Assembly: GCA_963716925.1 (NCBI GenBank)
Contig: CAVQUX010000006.1
Location: 124,001-188,000, forward strand
Source: DAISKN01 sp963716925
GTDB taxonomy: Bacteria > Acidobacteriota > Vicinamibacteria > Marinacidobacterales > SMYC01
Direction: 5' to 3'
DNA: 64,000 nucleotides
Within the stretch, counting starts at the first letter, position 1; each line of letters begins with the position of its first letter. This document shows, in pieces, positions 52,271-59,812 of this stretch. Made by a program: the position numbers and the translations under genes. The notes below the pieces were generated by a model. That model made no database searches. It saw only the letters and a program-made list of their open reading frames with translations, and was not told the origin of the DNA.

Positions 52271-53043
52271 AGCCCGGACGCCCACTCCGCGTCAGCCGCC
52301 GCGAGAGGTGGCACGGCCTCTCGGCTGTAGTCGATGCGGAGGTCGTAGCTCGCGCGATCGTAGAGGGCATGAAGCACTCGACCGAGGTCGACCTCCGGCT
52401 CTTCTTCTTCCCTCCGCAGCGGGAGAGAGAACCTCGGGATTGGATCCCGAACTCCGAAAGCGATGAGGTCCGCTTTCGGTCGGCGATGCGGCCGGCTCAC
52501 GAGGATTCGGTAGTCGGAGGCGACCGCCGGACCGCGGGTGGGCATGGGCTCTCCTCCCCGCAGGAGATCCACCTCCACGAGACTGGTCCGCGTGGATAGA
52601 ACCGTCTCTCGCTTCTCCAGGTACAGCGCGCGACCGGTGCCTGAACGCTTGTTCGCGGGCGAGAGGAGCTCGATCACCGTCACGACTTCCCCGGCGGGAA
52701 CGCTTCGCACCTCCAGATACGTCTCGCGCACCGGCTCTGCCATGGGAATCTCGACTTCAACGACTGCCGGGGTTCTCCTGGATTCCGGTCCCGGTTCGGA
52801 CGGCCCACTTCGCCGCACCACGGTCAGGTCGGGACGACCCACCAGGGCCAACTCCCCCGGCTCTTCCAGGTAAGTGCGCTCTTCCAGGGCGACGTAGTAG
52901 CGGGGGCGCAGGATCGGAGAGAGAGCATCGCCGAGCGCGGCGATGAGCCTGTTGTGCACATCCGGCCACAGATCGGGGTGCTCGAGATAGGGGTCCATTC
53001 CCGGAAAGGGCGACGGCACGAGATCATCGTAGCCTGATGGCAT
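52255..53043 (-). CDS. DUF4058 family protein
   Basis: 262 residues. The PSPFPGMDPYLEHP start, VHNRLIAALGDALSPILRPRYYVALEER, VIELLSPANKR and C-terminal LHALYDRASYDLRIDY are hallmarks of DUF4058, a family of unknown function common in cyanobacteria and soil bacteria. ELLSPANK-type acidic/Lys residues hint at a nuclease-like core (inference). Relatives begin at the PSPFPG motif, so GTG 53019 is a possible alternative start. Confidence 0.88.
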   Translation of the reverse strand: MPSGYDDLVPSPFPGMDPYLEHPDLWPDVHNRLIAALGDALSPILRPRYYVALEERTYLEEPGELALVGRPDLTVVRRSGPSEPGPESRRTPAVVEVEIPMAEPVRETYLEVRSVPAGEVVTVIELLSPANKRSGTGRALYLEKRETVLSTRTSLVEVDLLRGGEPMPTRGPAVASDYRILVSRPHRRPKADLIAFGVRDPIPRFSLPLRREEEEPEVDLGRVLHALYDRASYDLRIDYSREAVPPLAAADAEWASGLQPGH

Positions 53044-53089
53044 CGAATCTGCTACCTTCCCGCCAAGTCCGACTCAAGAGGAGGTGGCC

Positions 53090-53653
53090 ATGTTCGCAAA
53101 GGTTCTGTCCCGCTTCTGGTGGATGATTCTTCTCCGCGGAGTGCTGTCCGTCTTGTTCGGCATCATGGTCTTCGCCTGGCCCGGAATTTCTCTTCTTTCG
53201 CTCGTACTTCTTTTCGGCGCCTTCATCCTCGCCGACGGTTTTGGAAACGTGGTGACCGCGATCGGAGGGCGGCACGAGCATGAGAACTGGTGGGTCCTGT
53301 TGCTCGCCGGACTCGCCGGAGGGGCTCTCGGCATCCTGACGTTTTTCAATCCGGGAGTCACGGCCCTGGCTCTGCTCTTCTACATCGCCATCTGGGCCAT
53401 CGCCACGGGGCTGCTCCAGATCGTCGCCGCCGTTCGGCTCCGCAAGGAGATCGAGGGCGAGATCTGGCTGGCGCTCGGCGGCCTCGCCTCGGTCGCCTTC
53501 GGAATGCTGCTGGTGGCGAGGCCGGGTGAAGGCGCCCTCGCCGTGCTCTGGCTCATCGCCGCGTACGCCATCGCCTTCGGCGTAATTCTGATCATCCTGG
53601 CGTTCAAGGCTCGGGGTTTCGCCAAGAGAATCGAAGCGGCCGCCACCGCCTGA
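53090..53653 (+). CDS. HdeD-family membrane protein (DUF308)
   Basis: 187 residues, six hydrophobic helices in three pairs (WWMILLRGVLSVLFGIMVF, then two similar units), as in HdeD acid-resistance membrane proteins. A GAGGAGG site lies 5 nt before ATG 53090, which is preferred over GTG 53084. The gene ends 2 nt before the convergent M1 aminopeptidase gene. Confidence 0.88.
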   Translation: MFAKVLSRFWWMILLRGVLSVLFGIMVFAWPGISLLSLVLLFGAFILADGFGNVVTAIGGRHEHENWWVLLLAGLAGGALGILTFFNPGVTALALLFYIAIWAIATGLLQIVAAVRLRKEIEGEIWLALGGLASVAFGMLLVARPGEGALAVLWLIAAYAIAFGVILIILAFKARGFAKRIEAAATA

Positions 53654-53655
53654 AT

Positions 53656-55275
53656 TCATTTTCGGACGAACGTCGACTCCATCAGCACCCAGAGCTGGGG
53701 GTCGAGAGCGACCGCCTGAGGTGCGCCTTCGATCGAGTACGACGCTCTCGCCTCGCGCTCCGTCATCCGCAGTTTCTCGAGGCGCGGAGGCGATCCGGCC
53801 CCGAGCTCGAGGGCGACGGGAATCTCGAGCTCGAAGGGTTCTCCCTCCTGCGTCTGGCGGAGCTCGATCTCGAGGGCCGAGCCCGCGTACCGCCACGAGC
53901 CTTCGACGCGCGGGAGACCGCCGCTTTCGAGCCACTGCCGGAAGAAGTTCCGGAGATCGCGCCCCGACGCCTGCTCCATCGCGCGCCGGAAATCGTCGGT
54001 GGTCGCGTTTCGGGACGAGAATTCCGCGTAGTAGGCGCGGACTCCCCCCCAGAAGGCCTCGTCGCCCATGACGCCTCGGAGCATGTGAAGGACCCACGCT
54101 CCCTTCTGATAGGTCTGGCTGGTCGTCACCAGCGACATGTCGTCGAGGTTCTCGTGAACGATGCGGTATCCCGGCTCCTTCTGATGGAACTCGAGGACCC
54201 GGTGGCGGGCCTCCTCGAGGCCCCGGACGAAGTCGTCGCGGCCGTAGGCGTGCTCGCGAAAGAGGAGGGTGAAGTACGTGGCGAATCCCTCGGAGAGCCA
54301 GACGTCGTTCCAGTCGGCTTCGGTGACCGCGTTCCCCCACCACTGGTGAGCGATCTCGTGGATGATGACGTCGCGGATGCGCGAGTCCCGCTCGCCCTTC
54401 ACCAGGTCCTCACCGTAGAAGATCGCCGTCGCCGCCTCCATACCGCCGCCGATGCTCGCGGACTGTACGTTCGCGAGCTTCTCGTAGGCGTAGGGGCCGA
54501 TCGACGCGCTGAAGAACTCGAGCGCCTGGCGCGTGGGGTAAGAGAAATCGTGGAACCCCTTGTCCCGGTCCTCGGGATAGACCCACGATTGCAGAGGCCG
54601 CCCATCGACGGCGTCGTAGTGGTCGACGGCGAAGCGCGCGACCCCGAGTACGTAGAGCCACGTCGCGATCGGCACCGACTCCTTCCAGTGGGTCCGCCTC
54701 ATGCCCGCAGCCAGGTCTGTCTCTTCCACGAGAAGGCCGTTCGAGATGACCTGGTAGTGGGCGGGCGCGGTCACCTCGAGCTCCGAGGTAGCCTTGTCGT
54801 AGGGGTGATCGATCGTCGGAAGCCAGTGGCGCGCGCGGTTCGGCCAGTTGTCGCTGAAGAACGTGCGGTCGCCGTGATGATTCGGCCCGATGCGCAGTCC
54901 CGAGGCGGGCGTTCCCCGGTAGGAAACGCTGAGACGAAGTCGCTCACCTGCCCGGGAGGGTCCCGTCAGCGCGATGGAAAGCCGGTCTTCGAGGTGCTCG
55001 AACGCCGCGGGAACTTCGCCCCACCGAACGGAGCTCACGGTCATCCCCTTGCCGTCCTTCGCTTTCACCAGGTCCAGCGCGACGGAGGTCACCCCATCCC
55101 GGAGGAACCGCAAATCGATGACCGCCTCGCCCTCGATGACGTCGGCCTCGTCGGTGAGCGTCAGATGAAACGCGTAGTGGAGAGCGTCGACTGCGGGCTG
55201 GCGCGGATAGGTATCCGCCATGGAGGCGGCGGCCAGGGCCGAGAACGAGGCAGCCAAGAGGAGACGGAGCGTCAT
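53656..55275 (-). CDS. secreted M1-family metalloaminopeptidase
   Basis: 539 residues with a signal peptide. Zinc motif HEIAHQWWGN followed by the third ligand in LSEGFATYF (HExxH-18-E), and exopeptidase motif GGGMEAA (the last Asn of GxMEN replaced by Ala). Catalytic Tyr candidate in QTYQKGAWVLHML. The C-terminal ARM-repeat domain of long M1 enzymes is absent; the protein ends in a short beta-sandwich, giving a compact form. ATG 55275 is chosen over GTG 55284. It probably trims peptides in the periplasm. Confidence 0.9.
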   Translation of the reverse strand: MTLRLLLAASFSALAAASMADTYPRQPAVDALHYAFHLTLTDEADVIEGEAVIDLRFLRDGVTSVALDLVKAKDGKGMTVSSVRWGEVPAAFEHLEDRLSIALTGPSRAGERLRLSVSYRGTPASGLRIGPNHHGDRTFFSDNWPNRARHWLPTIDHPYDKATSELEVTAPAHYQVISNGLLVEETDLAAGMRRTHWKESVPIATWLYVLGVARFAVDHYDAVDGRPLQSWVYPEDRDKGFHDFSYPTRQALEFFSASIGPYAYEKLANVQSASIGGGMEAATAIFYGEDLVKGERDSRIRDVIIHEIAHQWWGNAVTEADWNDVWLSEGFATYFTLLFREHAYGRDDFVRGLEEARHRVLEFHQKEPGYRIVHENLDDMSLVTTSQTYQKGAWVLHMLRGVMGDEAFWGGVRAYYAEFSSRNATTDDFRRAMEQASGRDLRNFFRQWLESGGLPRVEGSWRYAGSALEIELRQTQEGEPFELEIPVALELGAGSPPRLEKLRMTEREARASYSIEGAPQAVALDPQLWVLMESTFVRK

Positions 55276-55577
55276 GACGCACACTCTAGCCTATCGACGT
55301 CCTGCCGATCCTCGGGCAGGGCTGACGGCTCCCCGGCACCGGACCCGGAGTGCTCTTCGCTGACTGAGACCTTTCCATCGTCGGCCCGGGAACGAGACTT
55401 TCGGTTTCATGAACGCAGCCGCCGCCCCGGTCCTGAGGGGCTGGGGGAACGCAGCGAGCTACGGGCTGGTGGCAGTCATCGCCGCCGGCGCTCTACGGAA
55501 GCGCCGCTGAGCTTCTCGAGCCTGACCGGAGGCGGGCGCCACGTCGATGTCCCCGAGGATATGATAAACCTCGGGTC
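55276..55577. other. gene-poor interval
   Basis: No convincing gene. A 33-codon frame at 55409-55510 (MNAAAAPVLRGWG..) has one hydrophobic stretch but no ribosome-binding site. The rest shows nothing recognisable. Confidence 0.5.
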
Positions 55578-55649
55578 GTGCTCGGGAACAAGGTGGTGGT
55601 GGGAACGGTGAACGCCAACCGCGAGTACTTCGAGGTCGGCATCCGGTAG
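55578..55649 (+). pseudogene. 3' relic of a zinc-type glucose/alcohol dehydrogenase
   Basis: The translation VLGNKVVVGTVNANREYFEV plus GIR and a stop matches the C-terminal 'NK.VVGTVNANR..FE.G' block of glucose 1-dehydrogenase-type medium-chain dehydrogenases. Nothing upstream in any frame continues the homology. It is only 23 codons long and lies 4 bp before the FMN reductase gene. Confidence 0.5.
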
Positions 55650-55653
55650 CGGA

Positions 55654-56217
55654 ATGAGACCATTGAACGTCCCCGTGATCCTCGGGACCACCAGGCGCGG
55701 TCGCCTGAGCGCGCACGTGGCTCGATTCGTGGCTTTTGAGCTCTCGAAGCGTCCGGGAGTCGTGACCGAGCTCATCGACATCAAGGACGTGCCGCTTCCG
55801 GTGGATGGGGCCGGCGCCGAGATCAAGGATCCCCAGTTCTCGCAGAAGATGGACGCCTCCGACGGGCTGGTCATCGTCGCCCCCGAGTACAACCACAGCT
55901 TTCCCGGCCTCTTGAAGCACGTCCTCGATACCTGCCTCGAGGAGTACATTCACAAGGCGGCGGGAATCGTCGGCGTCTCCGCGGGGCCCTTCGGGGGAAC
56001 CCGCGTGGTCCAGAGCCTCCTCCCGGTTCTGCGAGAGGTCGGACTCATGACGACCTTTACCGACCTGAATTTCTCGAACGTGGGCAAAGCCTTCGATGAA
56101 GAGGGGAAGATCCTCGATGAGGCCGCCTGGTCGCGACGGGCGGGGAATTTCCTCGACGAGCTCCTCTGGATGTCGACCGTCCTGCGCTACGGCCGAGAGA
56201 ACGTTCCCCAGGAGTGA
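55654..56217 (+). CDS. NADPH-dependent FMN reductase
   Basis: 187 residues, flavodoxin-like fold. VPVILGTTRRGRLSAHVA (phosphate loop for FMN), DGLVIVAPEYNHSFPGLLKHVLD and GVSAGPFGGTRVVQSL are the standard motifs of the family. It supplies reduced FMN or reduces quinones or other acceptors; no partner monooxygenase is adjacent. The zinc-ribbon gene follows after 4 bp and may be co-transcribed. Confidence 0.92.
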   Translation: MRPLNVPVILGTTRRGRLSAHVARFVAFELSKRPGVVTELIDIKDVPLPVDGAGAEIKDPQFSQKMDASDGLVIVAPEYNHSFPGLLKHVLDTCLEEYIHKAAGIVGVSAGPFGGTRVVQSLLPVLREVGLMTTFTDLNFSNVGKAFDEEGKILDEAAWSRRAGNFLDELLWMSTVLRYGRENVPQE

Positions 56218-56221
56218 TGCC

Positions 56222-56395
56222 ATGAAGTGCCCGGCCTGCGGCGGAGAGATGACGCGGCACGCGAAGAAGGTGACCTACCCTCGAAACGAAGCCGAGGCTT
56301 CTCTCGTCGACGAGGCGCTGGGCGGCGTCGTCCTCGAGCGCCACGCCTGTCCCAACTGCGGCAGGTCGGCGAGCCGCGTCCAGGAGCCGGTATGA
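56222..56395 (+). CDS. small zinc-ribbon protein (YgiT-like)
   Basis: 57 residues with two CxxC knuckles (KCPACGGEM and ACPNCGRSA) 35 residues apart. Similar small proteins are found as YgiT-type antitoxin N-terminal domains or as stand-alone zinc ribbons; there is no toxin neighbour. It starts 4 nt after the FMN reductase stop. Confidence 0.65.
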   Translation: MKCPACGGEMTRHAKKVTYPRNEAEASLVDEALGGVVLERHACPNCGRSASRVQEPV

Positions 56396-56823
56396 TCGTT
56401 CGGGTCCACTCTCCTCTCGCCTCCGGCCGGATGGCTGTCCGCGCCGATTCCGACCCGGGCGGTGAACGTCGAGGCCATGGATGCCGGGGGCTCATGGAGA
56501 CGCTCCGCGCTCGCACTCGTCATCCTCGATGACGTCCACGGAGGGACGGGTCCTTTCCCCCAGTGAGTGCGTCCTTTCGCAGGTTTTTCCGGGTCGGCTG
56601 CCAGGTCGCAGGGGGATTCGAGACGGTATTTCGTCATCTCTGACCGGGTTCCGTCAATTCTCGCGCGGCTCACTTCGCTCGCGGGCCGATAGGAGCGGGT
56701 TCCGGCGAATCGACGTTCTGGAACGGGTTTTGCTCCTCCTCTGGTGTTCAGGAACCGAAGGGGGTGGTCGATTCCGAGGGTCGCCCGCCGATAACCCCCA
56801 GCCCTCGGCAAGGAGGATTGAAT
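56396..56823. other. intergenic region upstream of hsp20
   Basis: About 428 bp without a gene I can support. It ends in AAGGAGGATTGAAT before the hsp20 ATG. I looked for a CIRCE (TTAGCACTC-N9-GAGTGCTAA) element and for a sigma-32-type promoter and found neither. Confidence 0.5.
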
Positions 56824-57288
56824 ATGAGTCTCGTACGTTGGGATCCGTTTCGCGACCTGGAAGAGATGGGTGAACGGCTCAACCGCGTCTTCAGCGGTAT
56901 ACCCCGGACGGGCCGCGCTGCCGCCGGCGAGGCCGGCCGGGAAGCGTTGACCGTTCCCGATTGGGCGCCGATGGTCGACATCACCGAGACGGACGAGGAG
57001 TACCTCATCAAGGCGGAGATCCCCGAGGTGAAGCGGGAAGACGTCAAGGTGTCCGTCGAGAACGGCGTCCTCACCATGCAGGGCGAGCGGAAGCAGGAAA
57101 AAGAGGAGAAGGGAAAGAAGTACCATCGCGTGGAGCGCTATTATGGGTCGTTCCAGAGGACTTTCACCGTCCCCGACAACGTGGACGAAACGAAGGTCCG
57201 GGCGGAGTTCAAGGAGGGGATCTTGAACGTGCATCTGCCCAAGGCCGAGAAGGCGAAACCCAAGGCCATCGAAGTCAGGGTAGCCTGA
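56824..57288 (+). CDS. Hsp20/alpha-crystallin small heat shock protein
   Basis: 154 residues. The N-terminal MSLVRWDPFRDLEEM, then the alpha-crystallin domain (about 48-140: WAPMVDITETDEEYLIKAE, GVLTMQGERK, FTVPDNVD, GILNVHLPKA) and a short C-terminal tail. It is an ATP-independent holdase that hands clients to DnaK/ClpB, which follow it. AAGGAGG precedes the ATG. Confidence 0.95.
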   Translation: MSLVRWDPFRDLEEMGERLNRVFSGIPRTGRAAAGEAGREALTVPDWAPMVDITETDEEYLIKAEIPEVKREDVKVSVENGVLTMQGERKQEKEEKGKKYHRVERYYGSFQRTFTVPDNVDETKVRAEFKEGILNVHLPKAEKAKPKAIEVRVA

Positions 57289-57303
57289 CGGTTTCTTCGA
57301 GCC

Positions 57304-57336
57304 GCCGCGGGGCGAGCCCGGAAATCGCCCCGCGGC
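57304..57336 (+). terminator. strong hairpin between hsp20 and dnaK
   Basis: GCCGCGGGGCGA (57304-57315) and TCGCCCCGCGGC (57325-57336) form a perfect 12-bp stem with a 9-nt loop. It is followed by TTCATAAG rather than a long T-run, so partial termination, RNA processing or mRNA protection are all possible. It would let hsp20 be expressed at a different level from dnaK. Confidence 0.7.
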
Positions 57337-57363
57337 TTCATAAGCGTCCGGAAGGAGGTCATC

Positions 57364-59250
57364 ATGGCAAAGATCGTCGGCATCGATCTCGGAACCACCA
57401 ACAGCGTGGTCGCGGTTGTCCAGGACGGCGACCCGATCGTGATCCCCACCGCCGAAGGGACCAACATCTGCCCCTCGGTCGTCGCCTTCACGCCCAAAGG
57501 GGAGATCCTGGTGGGACAGATCGCCAAACGCCAGGCGATCGTGAACTCCGAGAACACCATCTACTCGATCAAGCGATTCATCGGCCGGCGCTACGACGAG
57601 GTCGAGGAAGAGCGAAAGATCGTCTCCTACAAGGTGGCGCCAGGCCCCTCGGGAGATGCCCGGGTGCAGGTGCCGGCGACGGGAAAGACGATGACGCCGC
57701 AGGAAATCAGCGCCAAGGTGCTGCAGAAGCTCAAGCGCGACGCCGAGGCGTTCCTGGGCGAGCCCGTGACCCAGGCGGTCATCACCGTTCCCGCTTATTT
57801 CAACGACAGCCAGCGTCAGGCGACGAAGGACGCCGGCACCATCGCCGGGCTCGAAGTCCTGCGAATCATCAACGAGCCCACGGCCGCCGCCCTCGCTTAC
57901 GGGCTGGAGAAGAAGACCAACGAGACGATCCTGGTGTTCGACCTCGGCGGCGGGACCTTCGACGTGTCGGTCCTCGAGGTGAGCGAGGGGCTGGTCGAGG
58001 TCAAGGCCACGAACGGCGACACCCACCTCGGCGGCGATGATTGGGACGAGCGCATCGTGCGCTTCCTCATCGACGAGTTCCGGAAGGACCAGGGAATCGA
58101 CCTCGGGAAGGATCGACAGGCGCTGCAGCGGCTTCGCGAGGCGGCGGAGAAGGCCAAGATCGAGCTCTCGAACGTGGTCGAGACCGAGATCAACCTGCCG
58201 TTCATCACCGCCGATGCCACCGGTCCGAAGCACCTCTCGGTAAAGCTCACCCGCAGCAAGTTCGAGCAGATGACCGAGGACCTCCTCGAAAGGTGCGTCG
58301 GCCCGTTCGAGAGGGCCTTGAAGGACGCCGGGGTGAGCGCCAAACAAATCGACGAAGTGGTGCTGGTCGGAGGCTCGACCCGGATGCCCATGGCGCAGGA
58401 CCTGGTGCGGAAGCTCTCGGGCGGAAAGGAGCCGCATCGCGGCGTGAATCCCGACGAGGTGGTGGCGGTCGGGGCCGCGATCCAGGGCGGCGTTCTCGGA
58501 GGCGAGGTCAAGGACGTGCTGCTCCTCGACGTCACGCCCCTCTCGCTCGGCGTCGAGACCCTTGGCGGCATCATGACCAAGCTCATCGAGCGCAACACCA
58601 CCATCCCCACCCGCAAGACGGAGACCTTCTCCACCGCCGAGGACAATCAGACGGGCGTCGACGTTCACGTGCTCCAGGGGGAGCGGGAGATGGCGTCGGA
58701 CAACATGACCCTGGGCAAGTTCCGCCTGGAGGGAATCGCTCCGGCGCCCCGGGGAGTGCCCCAGGTCGAAGTGACGTTCGACATCGACGCCAACGGCATC
58801 CTGAACGTATCGGCTAAGGACAAGGCGACGGGGAAAGAGCAGACGATCGCAATCACCGCCTCGACGAACCTCGAGAAGAAGGACGTCGAGCGGCTGGTGC
58901 GCGAGGCGCAGCAGCACGCCGTCGACGATCGAAAGCGGCGCGAGCTCGTGGACGCGCGGAACCAGGCGGATACGCTGATCTACCAGGTGGAGAAGTCCCT
59001 CAAGGGCCTCGGGGAGCAGGTGCCGGCCGCGGACCGATCCCGGGCGGAGTCGCAGATCCGCGACCTGCGGACCGCGATGGAAGGCGAGGACCCCGCCCGC
59101 ATCCGTCAGGGCGCCGAGGCGCTCTCGCAGGTCGCGAACGCGCTCGCTCAGCAGGCCGCGTCGCGGCCGAGCGGCGGCGGCGGGCCCGGCGAAAAGCCGC
59201 CGGAGTCGGGCACCGATGACGTGATCGAAGGCGAGTTCACGGAGGCCTAG
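57364..59250 (+). CDS. dnaK: molecular chaperone DnaK (Hsp70)
   Basis: 628 residues. ATPase domain (1 to about 385) with GIDLGTTNSVVAVV, FDLGGGTFDVSVLE and VLVGGSTRMP; substrate domain (about 390-610) with DVTPLSLGVETLGG. The C-terminus ends in a Gly-rich segment and EGEFTEA rather than EEVD-like. GGAAGGAGG precedes ATG 57364. grpE starts immediately after the stop. Confidence 0.97.
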   Translation: MAKIVGIDLGTTNSVVAVVQDGDPIVIPTAEGTNICPSVVAFTPKGEILVGQIAKRQAIVNSENTIYSIKRFIGRRYDEVEEERKIVSYKVAPGPSGDARVQVPATGKTMTPQEISAKVLQKLKRDAEAFLGEPVTQAVITVPAYFNDSQRQATKDAGTIAGLEVLRIINEPTAAALAYGLEKKTNETILVFDLGGGTFDVSVLEVSEGLVEVKATNGDTHLGGDDWDERIVRFLIDEFRKDQGIDLGKDRQALQRLREAAEKAKIELSNVVETEINLPFITADATGPKHLSVKLTRSKFEQMTEDLLERCVGPFERALKDAGVSAKQIDEVVLVGGSTRMPMAQDLVRKLSGGKEPHRGVNPDEVVAVGAAIQGGVLGGEVKDVLLLDVTPLSLGVETLGGIMTKLIERNTTIPTRKTETFSTAEDNQTGVDVHVLQGEREMASDNMTLGKFRLEGIAPAPRGVPQVEVTFDIDANGILNVSAKDKATGKEQTIAITASTNLEKKDVERLVREAQQHAVDDRKRRELVDARNQADTLIYQVEKSLKGLGEQVPAADRSRAESQIRDLRTAMEGEDPARIRQGAEALSQVANALAQQAASRPSGGGGPGEKPPESGTDDVIEGEFTEA

Positions 59251-59763
59251 GTGAGCGTGGACGACGCCTCGCTCCCCGGCGACGGGAGCCTGGAGGAGGA
59301 GGAAATCCAGGCGAAGCTCGCGGCGGTGCTCCAGGAGAACGCGGAGCTCAAAGACAAGTATCTGCGCGCCGCCGCTTCGGTCGAGAACGCTCGCAAGCAG
59401 GCGGAGCGTGTCGCCGCGACTCGCGCCCAGAGTCGGCTCCAGGATCTGTACCTGCACCTCGTCGAAGTGGTGGACAACCTCGAGCGCGCCCTCGCTTACG
59501 CGGACGAGCGGGACCCGCTTTCCCCGGGTGTCCGCGCGACCCGCGAGCAGCTCCTCGACGTGCTCCGCCGCGAGGGAGTCGCGCCGATCGACCTCGCCCC
59601 CGGGGCGCTCTTCGACCCCGAGGTGCAGGAAGCGGTCGAGACGCGTGAGGGCCGCGTCGCCGAGCCGACGGTTGCGGCCGTGCGGCAGCCCGGGTATACG
59701 TTCGAGGGACGAGTGCTGCGCCCGGCGCGGGTCGCGGTGGTGCGGCCCCCGCGTGAAGGCTGA
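59251..59763 (+). CDS. grpE: nucleotide exchange factor GrpE
   Basis: 170 residues from a GTG directly after the dnaK stop. It has a long N-terminal helix (about 18-65, coiled-coil, ENAELKDKYLRAAASVENAR) and a C-terminal beta-domain (FDPEVQEAVETREG, VRQPGYTFEGRVLRPARVAV). It drives ADP release from DnaK. The gene is adjacent to its partner, as expected. Confidence 0.93.
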   Translation: MSVDDASLPGDGSLEEEEIQAKLAAVLQENAELKDKYLRAAASVENARKQAERVAATRAQSRLQDLYLHLVEVVDNLERALAYADERDPLSPGVRATREQLLDVLRREGVAPIDLAPGALFDPEVQEAVETREGRVAEPTVAAVRQPGYTFEGRVLRPARVAVVRPPREG

Positions 59764-59812
59764 GCGCGGAAAACGGGGTCCTCCCGCCGGAGAGTATTGA
59801 GAGGAACTCGCT

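Noticed and set aside
56396..57363. CIRCE/HrcA operator or sigma-32 promoter for the chaperone genes
   Set aside because: No TTAGCACTC-N9-GAGTGCTAA element or convincing CTTGAA/CCCCAT pair was found, and hrcA is not in the window.
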